A stretch of DNA of 64,000 bases from Salminus brasiliensis. Lineage: Eukaryota; Chordata; Actinopteri; Characiformes; Bryconidae. Position 1 is the first letter of the stretch. Each line of letters opens with the position of its first letter. Below are positions 56,475-64,000 of the stretch, one piece after another. Location of the stretch: contig NC_132896.1 in assembly GCF_030463535.1 (NCBI RefSeq), forward strand, positions 29,696,709 through 29,760,708, in the 5' to 3' direction. Below the pieces are notes generated by a model. It was not told the DNA's origin, did not search any database, and was given only the letters and a program-made list of their open reading frames with translations. Made by a program: the position numbers and the translations under genes.

Positions 56475-59323
56475 TAAAAAATACCTTTTCAATAAACACT
56501 GAGAGCTCTTACAATGACACCACTGAACCACCAGAGGACTACAACACCCCCATATACTGCTCCTCTTACCTGTACCTGTCTCCAGACCTTTCTTCAGTTG
56601 ATCCACAGTGCTCTTTAAGTTCTCGTAAATTTCTACCACACGACTAGCCTGCTTCCGGCTAGACTCCACCCTCTCCTGTAACTCCGCCTCCATTTCTTCA
56701 CTGGTGCTACTGGCCAACATGGCGAGAAAAGAGGTTGCTCCTTCCCCCTGACCTGAAGGAAAACAGTTCTAGTCACATTTGAGATACCATTTCCCACCGA
56801 CTTGCACAAATTCTCCACCATCACTTTCTTCTAGGGCCGTTTCAAAATGTTGTCCTATACGTACGCTGATTACTGTACTGCTGTGGGAAACGGACAGGTC
56901 GAAAAATCCTCCAAATTAGTTAAAAAGATGAACCGCCATTAGAAGGGCATTCATCAGTGCAGTATGTGATGTCTACATATTGCGCTACCTCAAAGTACAT
57001 TTATACAGGCCTGTGTCCAATATTGGCTGTCGATCATCCTCTACAGGACGGTATGCAGGCCTTTGCACCATCAGAATACTTAAGCATCACAGTGTTTTGC
57101 AGCTAACTAGGTGCATCTCTCCCTCTATGGCCCCACAATGGCCAAGCAGCAATTAAGCACCCATCCAACATTCTGAATACAATTTTCATCACAGCGTTCC
57201 AGGTAATTCTCTTCACAGATGGTGGATAACATTACTGCAGTCCCTCACCTCGGTCCTTTGCTCTCTCCTGATTAGAGTCTCCATCTGGCTCAGGTGTTCC
57301 TGGCTTCAAGCTCCGAGACTCTGCAGGTTGGCTGTCCACAGGCTCGCTCCCCGATTGGTCACAGCGCCGGGCAATCAACCGCATATTCTCATCAAACTGT
57401 GAATAGTATTGCAAAGAATAAGCACTGGTGTCAAAAGTTGAACTGCATTTAAGATTATCCTACAACAGGACGATGCTAAAAACGATGACATTCCATATTG
57501 TTAAATGTTATACAAACACGATTAATCATATCTGCCGTCTGCTACGATATTTACCTGGTTCCAGTATCTGTTGAGGATGAGCAGACTAGCATCGTCTGTA
57601 GCCTGACGAGTCTCAAGCCGCTCCACTCTTTCCCTCAACTCATCTTCAATGACCTTAAAACAGCAACAGAGTATCCGAGAGTATTCATGAGTAAATGTCA
57701 ACCAGTGTTTTACAATGTACTTTTTATGATTTAATGATTGTTAATATACGCATGTGTGTCCACTTATTTCTTCATGTACCTGTCTTTGGTCCAGCGCCTC
57801 TCCCAGCTTTCTGTTTTTTACCTGCAGCGCTTTAATATCCTGCTCCTCCTGTAAGAAACACAACCACAGTCAGAGCATCGCCGAACTGGCTTTCTAATAC
57901 AGTTTATCTGATGCACAAAAAGACACAATAAAAGGAAAAGACTACTAATGGTCACAAGCGATCAAAATCTTGAACTAACAAACAAGTAGATAAACACACA
58001 GGATCCCGGTATCACTTCCGTCCATCTCTATTTTGTGTAATAACTTAATTTACTTGATATTACGGCACCATCGCTGTGCTGTTCAACATGCCACCCAAAT
58101 GGTATCTGATTAACAGCGGTTCTGTAATCAGGAACATTAAGCAGTGAATAATTGGGTAGATGATGGTTGATAAATGTATGACAACAACATAGTGGTCCTA
58201 TAAGGTATGGGAACCTAATAAACAGACAGTGAGAAGGTAAGAGTTAAAGGTTCCTAATAAAGAAAAAGTGTGAACGCAATGCTACAGCTGACAGAAAGCT
58301 CAAAGATCTCCTTCTCACATACAAGCAACACATGTCCAAATATTTGAAGTGTTTATCTGACGGTTTTCCTGAAATCAAAGAAATTCAACCCTCTACTGAA
58401 AAAGCCTCCCGACGTTCTTGTGTTCTTTAAGTACTGACAACATTCATGACACACTTGGGGAAACCTTTCTTTGATGACTGATTACAATGAGGAATAATAT
58501 TGTCATATTTCCCACCCATCCTTAAGCTCAAGTATTTAATGGTGCTTTATCAATCCAGAAAATACAGTCCAGTGCTGAGGGGCTTTACACCCTGCTATTC
58601 AATGCTTCCCACTAGGCATGGTGACATCTGGCACACATGTGGCTGCTTTAGAGGAACCACTCTCTTTTGATGCACATCCACAGCACTCATGTAAGTTATT
58701 GAGAGGTTACTGTGCCCAGGAGAATGCCTAAATATCAGTGAACTGTATTACTGTGCCAATATTGAAACTGCGGACTGGGCCCCCGTCTACGCGCGGACTG
58801 GGCCCCCGTCTACGCGCGGACTGGGCCCCCGCCTACGCGCGGACTGGGCCCCCGCCTACGCGCGGACTGGGCCCCCGCCTACGCGCGGACTGGGCCCCCG
58901 CCTACGCGCGGACTGGGCCCCCGCCTACGCGCGGACTGGGCCCCCGCCTACGCGCGGACTGGGCCCCCGTCTACGCGCGGACTGGGCCCCCGTCTACGCG
59001 CGGACTGGGCCCCCGTCTACGCGCGGACTGGCCCGTGTTTGGGGCCCAATGTTTCCATGGGCATTATATGAGCAATTGCTGCACGTTCCAGTGGGTGAAT
59101 TCACTCATGAGAGGGCTAGTCTGGAGAACCAACGTGCACATAGCTGAACCCAGTTCTCACCGAGTTGGCAACACCTCCGAGTTTAATGACCGTCTCCACA
59201 GCGGTGCTGGCTGCTGCCCCTGTGCTCTGTCCTTCTCCTTCCTCTCCTCCATCCCTCTCACGCCGCTTCTCAGCGGGGCCTGAACCGCCGGACTCGCAGG
59301 GGCGCTTCTGAGCGGACATGACT
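50197..59323 (-). CDS. rnf20: RNF20 (BRE1A), E3 ubiquitin ligase for histone H2B
   Basis: Twenty-one coding exons join in one frame on the minus strand: 59319-59161, 57848-57780, 57653-57555, 57396-57249, 56752-56570, 56392-56271, 56180-56034, 55910-55836, 55674-55555, 55374-55195, 55033-54898, 54732-54611, 54372-54225, 54027-53730, 53545-53428, 52693-52544, 52226-52014, 51763-51638, 51296-51156, 51015-50911 and 50373-50197. The product has 1011 residues; human RNF20 has 975. It starts MSAQKRP and has [10 protein letters not shown], as in RNF20, then long coiled coils, a Lys/Glu-rich linker (about 570-668), the conserved [15 protein letters not shown] block and a C-terminal RING. The ending [12 protein letters not shown] fits RNF20 rather than RNF40. 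Known role: with RNF40 and the E2 RAD6, nuclear monoubiquitination of H2B at the Lys120 site, promoting H3K4/K79 methylation and elongation. The start exon is preceded by tgtgtttcag, so the mRNA has an upstream noncoding exon. Confidence 0.97.
50437..50884 (+). mobile_element. Full-length M1 element in the last rnf20 intron
   Basis: It starts TATATGGACAAAAGTATTGG and ends GTGTCCACAAATATTTGGAC ATATAATG. It lies antisense to rnf20, with its right end 26 bases from the splice donor of the exon at 50911-51015. The same element-exon arrangement is found at 6600-7120. Confidence 0.85.
56405..56470. repeat. AT microsatellite abutting an rnf20 splice acceptor
   Basis: Thirty-three AT units lie only 12 bases upstream (on the rnf20 strand) of the exon at 56392-56271; the intron ends ...TATATAAACTTCAACAG. 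There is no ordinary pyrimidine tract, so the repeat occupies the whole branch-point/pyrimidine region. The exon joins in frame with both neighbours, so it is surely used. Confidence 0.95.
57849..59160 (-). other. First intron of the rnf20 coding region
   Basis: The intron lies between the start exon and the exon at 57848. It contains a worn M1 fragment (about 58550-58690: AGTGCTGAGGGGCTTTACAC, CACTAGGCATGGTGACAT) and the GC-rich 23-bp minisatellite at 58772-59037. The remainder is ordinary AT-rich intron with nothing recognised. Confidence 0.6.
58772..59037 (+). repeat. GC-rich 23-bp minisatellite in rnf20 intron 1
   Basis: Eleven full units and a partial twelfth, each GGACTGGGCCCCCGTCTACG plus CGC, run head to tail. 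Only GTCTAC/GCCTAC differs among units: GTC types sit at both ends and GCC types in the middle, an ordered variant pattern typical of recent tandem expansion. Each unit has two adjacent CpGs (CGCG) in otherwise AT-rich surroundings. The 23-base unit is not a multiple of three, so the 181-codon open frame across it cycles through three phases and is not a gene. Confidence 0.95.
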
Positions 59324-60150
59324 CTGAAACACAGTAAGGGAACCTGGTGAGAAGGCAGCAGACATACGGATCATGGCTTGCAGATGTGCTGTAGTGCAGA
59401 GGAGCTGAAGTAACTAGTTAGGATGCTGGTTAGGACGAACAGACATGTGAGGCTGTGATTCAGTCTCCAATAACTTTCATCTTCAAGATTTTTGCTTCCC
59501 TTTAAAATGAAATGATTAAACTGAGACTCTTTCCTGACATGGCTTAAGTTGTCTTCTTATTCGGATTTGCTGTTCCACCTTAAGAGATGCAGCAGCTGTA
59601 TTGGCAGCTCGGTTTAAGGTGGATCTGGATAGATAAGAAGAAATGTGTACCTTTCTTAGCTGGCTAGCTATTTTATCCCATTTCAACACTCAGCCCAAAC
59701 CCATAACTCACTAAGGGAGGACGTTTCGACACATAAACGCTGTCTAAAGCAAGCCAGCACTGCTCAGTATCACCGAAACGTTGTAATTTATTTATAATAA
59801 TTCCTGTAAAGCTGGAGAACTGGCTCATTTCAGCTAGCCACTGCTAGGCTAACCCAGGCTACTGTAATAACAGCGCCTGAAACGAGCAGCCCTGCTGTAA
59901 AAACAGCCCTCCTACAGACCACCCTCACCCTCACCCTCACACACACACACACGCCGCGGAGGAGTGTGTGAGGGTCTGTGTCAGGTGTGCCTACCTCGCT
60001 TTGGTGTGTCAGATAGAGTAATTTCTAAATGTTGATGTTGGGAGCATTTAGGCGGAGTCAGGCTAGGCTACCGCTCGGAAATGGAGCCACTCTGCCGCTG
60101 GAGGGCTGTGCGCTGGAGCGCCACCCAGCGGCGGTAGGACCGACTTTCAG
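59324..60150 (-). promoter_or_regulatory. rnf20: rnf20 5' noncoding exon and promoter region
   Basis: The start exon is preceded by a splice acceptor, and a matching donor on the minus strand (AAAGCGAG then gtaggcac) puts the end of a noncoding exon at 59995. Upstream (60040-60150) the sequence is comparatively GC- and CpG-rich (GCGCTGGAGCGCCACCCAGC, GGCGGTAGG) and lacks a TATA box, which fits a housekeeping promoter. The transcription start is not visible directly; I place it at about 60020-60110. The short intron 59324-59994 shows no other feature. Confidence 0.6.
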
Positions 60151-60235
60151 AGAGAGACACCTACGAGACAAGGGCCTTCAGTGTTTAGCCAGCTTCACTC
60201 CAGCTAATGAAAGCGTTTGACTTCTATTTTGACCT

Positions 60236-60412
60236 CATGCAATCAAATCCTCACAGCAATCCTTACTCCAAAATCTAGTAGAAAGCCTTCTTCCCTGGAC
60301 AATGGAAACAGTCACTCCAGCCAAAGCAGGATCAACTCTTTTTTAAAATACCCTTGATTTCAGTAGAAACAATGAATGAGCAGGTGTCCCAATACTTTTG
60401 TCCAAATAGTAT
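60236..60412 (-). mobile_element. M1 element, 5' half, reversed
   Basis: The reverse complement of the M1 left half: CAATCAAATCCTCACAGCAA, AAATCTAGTAGAAAGCCTTC, and the left end as CCCAATACTTTTGTCCAAAT AGT. It lies just upstream of the rnf20 promoter region. Confidence 0.75.
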
Positions 60413-60435
60413 ATATTATAATATATGTTTGGTGA

Positions 60436-60502
60436 GTGTGTATATTTCCCAATTTTCCATAGTTGCAAAACTGTACCATTAGAAACATAACCTGTAATTA
60501 AT

Positions 60503-60571
<69 letters not shown>

Positions 60572-60686
60572 GTACAATTATATATTATGAGTTGTTTTTA
60601 AGATCACAAAAAATATTTAATAAATTACAGGTTATGTTTCTAATGGTACAGTTTTGCAACTATGGAAAATTGGGAAATATACACAC
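60436..60686. repeat. 64-bp perfect inverted repeat around an AT microsatellite
   Basis: The arms 60436-60499 (GTGTGTATATTTCCCAATTT...) and 60623-60686 (...AAATTGGGAAATATACACAC) are reverse complements with no mismatch that I can see. The 123-base loop is mainly (AT)n (about 60507-60568). A second AT run follows at 60709-60761. A long cruciform or hairpin is expected. Confidence 0.9.
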
Positions 60687-60692
60687 TATATA

Positions 60693-60765
<73 letters not shown>

Positions 60766-60881
60766 AATACATTTGTACTTTAAATATCTTATGTATTGGA
60801 TCATACTTTAAATGAAAAATATATACAGTATATTAAGTAGCCTACATTCTTTATAAAATCAAAGAATACATTATTTTATAG

Positions 60882-60887
<6 letters not shown>

Positions 60888-60924
<37 letters not shown>
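60888..60924. repeat. AT microsatellite
   Basis: A TA run within a strongly AT-rich stretch (60690-61050), which also contains a separate hairpin at 60961-61042. Confidence 0.9.
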
Positions 60925-60927
<3 letters not shown>

Positions 60928-60960
60928 TGTATATAGTTGAATATATAGATATATATATAT

Positions 60961-61042
60961 AGTGTTGTTGTATTGCATCTTTAATATATTGTGTATATAT
61001 ATATATATACACGATATATTAAAGATGCAGTACAACAACACT
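60961..61042. repeat. 82-bp palindrome with GU-compatible mismatches
   Basis: The two 41-base halves (AGTGTTGTTGTATTGCATCT... and ...AGATGCAGTACAACAACACT) are reverse complements except at two places. In a plus-strand transcript both would be G-U pairs. There is almost no loop beyond TATATA. It may be a fold-back miniature transposon or a hairpin RNA source; the sequence alone does not tell. Confidence 0.85.
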
Positions 61043-61284
61043 AATAATAATAATAATTACAGTTTAAAAACATTCAAATATACCACAGGATTCATATTTT
61101 TAAAGATTGATTTCAAATTAGTACAGATAAATTAATATAAAACTACAGAGACTTAAGTTGTACCTTCAAAACAGCATAAACATGTACATTAATTCATTAA
61201 ATAAAAATAAATAAATAAATAAATAGCAAACTATATTTTCAAACTGCTTAAAACTAATAGTCTTGGTGGGATATCACCCCATTC

Positions 61285-61482
61285 TCAGCATTTTGCATCC
61301 GGGATAGAGCAGTTCTCAAGTTCACGAGAGGCCTGCTTATGATTTTCTGCGTGCAGCTCTATGAATGTGATCACCGTCCAGAGGTTAGCCGTGGTCAGCC
61401 TGTCTGCAACATTCCTCTCTGTGCTCTCTGTATGAACAGGAGTCTTTGAACCCTGTCCCTGAGTGATTTTCAGACCATTGGC
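61285..61482 (-). CDS. Candidate terminal exon or gene remnant, unrecognised
   Basis: On the minus strand there is an open frame of 65 codons without an ATG, ending at TGA (61287-61285). Its second half has a natural-looking composition: RLTTANLWTVITFIELHAEN followed by HKQASRELENCSIPDAKC. Acceptor-like sites occur inside it (gttcatacag near 61428; aatgttgcag near 61409). I could not find partner exons to the right, and I do not recognise the family. It may be a last exon, a transposon remnant or chance. Confidence 0.25.
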   Translation of the reverse strand, partial: ANGLKITQGQGSKTPVHTESTERNVADRLTTANLWTVITFIELHAENHKQASRELENCSIPDAKC

Positions 61483-61829
61483 TCAAGGGCCAGAGTCCGT
61501 ATTGTGAAAGAGCTCGTCTTTTTCTACCATTGGAGTAAATGCCGTGCACGTAAGCACTCGGCTCTTTTTACATCATCGCCGAGTATTTCTTTGTTTGCTC
61601 ATCTCCCTTCCCCCAAACCCATTCATCAGTCCCACTGATCCTCTCTTTTCTGTGATATGATCACACTGGCTGCTGTGGAATCTTCCACCCCGACCCTTCA
61701 TCACTCCTCCCTATCTATCGTGCCTGCCTCCTGTTGTTTTGTGGCTTGTCACTCTGATTAACCTCCTCTATCAGGCTTTTTTACTGCTTTCTGATGTAAG
61801 CTACAGAATGTAAGTTTCACCAAGTGGAG

Positions 61830-62022
61830 CTGAGAGCACCTTTAGTTAAAGTAACAGTTTGGTGAAAAGAAGGGGAGATGCTAGGCTAACTTTGCTAGAA
61901 GAAAACACTGGATTTAGACTGTCACCTATTTAAACCTCTCATCTTTTGAGCCTAAAAATGACTCAACCCTGTCAAAACACATATAGATTATAAAAACTAA
62001 ATGTGTATATATATTTACATAT

Positions 62023-62079
<57 letters not shown>

Positions 62080-62313
62080 CTATACAATCTATTGAAAAGC
62101 TATATAAAGAGGTGGAAATGAAGACTATATATATATAGTATAATAATATATAGTATATATATATATATATATAATCTATACAATCTATTGAAAAGCTATA
62201 TAAAGAGGTGGAAATGAAGACTATATATATATAGTATAATAATATATAGTATATATATATATATATATAATCTATACAATCTATTGAAAAGCTATATAAA
62301 GAGGTGTAAATGA

Positions 62314-62360
<47 letters not shown>

Positions 62361-62640
62361 GTATAGCTAAATGGCGGTTATAAAGATGATAATGACGTTT
62401 TGTGCCATTTTATTAAATTACTTTTTCATTTCCACCTCTTTATATAGCTTTTCAATAGATTGTTGAAGCAAATAAGTAACATTTTTGGTATATATTTACT
62501 GAGACTGGTACTGGTGACAGTCTACGTCCAGTGTTTGTTAGCAATATTAGCCTAGCATATCCCAATCTAAACTAAAGAAGCACACATCAGATATAAAACA
62601 TGTCTTGACTGATCGACTGCATCTGGGGTTAGTTATAGAT
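61830..62640. repeat. M5 fold-back element with internal 96-bp tandem and inverted repeats
   Basis: Outer ends recur inverted: about 61880-61935 (GATGCTAGGCTAACTTTGCT, TTTAGACTGTCACC) against 62510-62560 (GGTGACAGTCTACGTCCAGT, TTAGCCTAGCATATCCC). Inside, a 96-bp unit (AATCTATACAATCTATTGAA plus AAGCTATATAAAGAGGTG) starts at 62077, 62173 and 62269. An inverted copy of its core (CACCTCTTTATATAGCTTTT CAATAGATTG) is at about 62432-62462. AT runs separate the units. No coding capacity. The ends match the element at 41860-42370. Confidence 0.75.
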
Positions 62641-63750
62641 CGTGATCATTCGATTTTTTGCTAAACTAAGCCTTTAGAGCCTAAGATTTAGGATCCAAAT
62701 GACTCCCAGCACACAGTGTGGAAATCCGTAAGGATCAACCTTAATACCGAACCAGTGCAGTATCACACCACATCCTTATCACAGGGATCTGTTTACAGCG
62801 ATTGGCCTTGCAACAATGGCTCTTGATCTGCCTGGTCATTATTAATAAAACACCACATCTATCACATGTCCATTGCACAACACCAGTGTGTACAGCCCTG
62901 AAACACACACACAACCGAGGTAGAGAGCAATGCAGGAACTAAGAAAACTTGAAGGACAAGTCTGTTGTTGATTCCAGTTCCTCCTGTTAAAGGAATGCTA
63001 TACAGAGGACCTGAAGGACCATGCAGTTGTTTATATCTGATATAATATAATTTAATATAATTAATTTATATATTTTTATGCTTACAGGACCTTTATTATC
63101 CCTTATAAATAAACAGGCTGTTGCTGTACCTTTCAGATCAATATATGTAGGCCTATATGACTGCCCTGTATTGTGCAGCCCAGGCTTAAACACTACGCAT
63201 AACTTAGCATGTAAAGAAGGAGCTAAGCTAACCTGCTGTAAATTGATTGTTAATCAGCAGACTTTTACCTTTTACGTTGACAAATGTCTCCCCATATGAA
63301 GCCGATCATTCAAGACATGTTTGATGTCTGAAGTTTGCTGATTTATCTTCGTATTGGAGCTACAAAGCTGCTGTCACAGAAGTATATGTCGCTGATGAAG
63401 ATTTTGGGTGACATAGACTTCCATTACGTTTGAGCTAGATTAGCGTTGTAGCTCCACTTCAAAACTAAAGAAGCCAATGTCTGACATCTGTCATGTTTCG
63501 GTGGATTGACTACATGGAACAAGGGGGGAGATTGTGCAAATTTGATTTTGCAGTGAACCACTCATTTAAGACATGGCTAGGTGTATGTTGGGGGCATAGA
63601 AGAGCATGCATGTGTTCACCCATACAGGCAGGTAGTATATGGGCCTACGTGCCATTAATGGAAACTACTGCAAAGATATGCAACAACAAAAAAAACTTCT
63701 GTCAGCCCAAACCACAGTTCTGGCTTAGCCTGTGCTCACACACCCCTGCC
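62641..63750. other. Intergenic DNA left of the right-edge promoter
   Basis: No exon seen. Part of 63420-63510 (AGCTCCACTTCAAAACTAAA GAAGCC) resembles the M5-related repeats at 40858-40915 and 62560-62640. Open frames here are short and unsupported. Confidence 0.45.
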
Positions 63751-63762
63751 CCACTGCCCTAG

Positions 63763-63938
63763 CCAATGGCCGGAGTGCTCCTAGCCCACGCCCGTTTGGC
63801 CCAGCCTCCACCTCTGGGGTGGATAAATAGCACTAGGCTCGACTTGCTCGGTGCAGCCTGAGCTGGGGCAACAGCAAGAGAGCAAGTTCTTCATTCCTGC
63901 ATTCCTGCTCGCCAGACGTGCACACAGACCATCAGCAA
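63763..63938 (+). promoter_or_regulatory. TATA/CCAAT promoter and first exon of a gene leaving the window
   Basis: CCAATGG at 63763-63769, a CACC/GC-like CCCACGCCCG at 63785-63794 and a TATA-like GGATAAATAG at 63821-63830 are spaced as in a focused vertebrate promoter. Transcription would start near 63852-63860. The following DNA (TCGGTGCAGCCTGAGCTGGG ...) has no ATG before a strong donor, AGCAA then GTAAGTTAAG at 63938/63939, so the first exon is probably noncoding. The gene points away from rnf20. In human, ALDOB and PGAP4 lie on this side of RNF20 in the divergent orientation, so aldob is a candidate; this is a synteny guess, not seen in the sequence. Confidence 0.5.
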
Positions 63939-64000
63939 GTAAGTTAAGGGTGCTAACCCTCACCTCTTTTAGGCTAATGCTATTGAATATGACAGCTCAT

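Noticed and set aside
58772-59037. Possible CRISPR-like array
   Set aside because: Units are directly adjacent without unique spacers, in vertebrate DNA inside an rnf20 intron; it is a minisatellite.
58738-59283. 181-codon plus-strand frame with repeated Gly-Pro-Arg phrases
   Set aside because: It is produced by the 23-bp minisatellite, whose period rotates through three phases without meeting a stop; the rest overlaps the rnf20 start exon antisense.

Overview
The window is vertebrate nuclear DNA, most likely from a teleost fish. Genes are split by GT-AG introns, CA, GA and AT microsatellites are abundant, and short non-autonomous DNA transposons are frequent, including a Tc1/mariner-type family with termini like TATATGGACAAAAGTATTGG. 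A LINE 3' end and a tRNA-derived SINE with a tail found in many fish repeats are also present. The order within teleosts cannot be fixed by eye; the repeat mix suggests an otophysan such as a characin or catfish (inference).

Layout. (1) 1-7.4 kb: the last three putative exons of a plus-strand gene I could not name (3508-7436), among old repeats. A degenerate copy of one rnf20 exon lies just upstream of its last exon. (2) 7.4-11.8 kb: intergenic, with a 29-bp minisatellite. (3) 11.8-38.1 kb, plus strand: a CRACD/CRACDL-family actin regulator. I joined 12 coding exons in one continuous frame, giving 983 residues. Its introns are full of transposon fragments, and the 24.3-30.8 kb intron holds a large repeat with a 73-bp hairpin. 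(4) 38.8-41.0 kb: short convergent intergenic gap. (5) 41.1-48.8 kb, minus strand: tmem109, four coding exons, 254 residues, with a signal peptide, membrane segments and a C-terminal coiled coil. (6) 50.2-60.0 kb, minus strand: rnf20, the H2B ubiquitin E3 ligase, 21 coding exons plus a noncoding first exon, 1011 residues with a terminal C3HC4 RING. (7) 60.1-64.0 kb: AT-rich DNA with several large hairpins, an unexplained minus-strand open frame at 61.3-61.5 kb, and at the right edge a CCAAT/TATA promoter with a first exon pointing out of the window.

The three named genes do not form a pathway. cracdl-like acts on actin capping, tmem109 in the endoplasmic/sarcoplasmic reticulum membrane, and rnf20 on chromatin. 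tmem109 and rnf20 lie head to tail on the same strand, and cracdl-like faces tmem109 tail to tail. I saw no CRISPR array, operon, phage, virus or toxin genes. The most unusual material is structural: microsatellites serving as the 3' splice-site region of rnf20 and tmem109 exons, transposon ends just upstream of cracdl-like exons, an rnf20 exon duplicated about 44 kb away, and several long hairpins.
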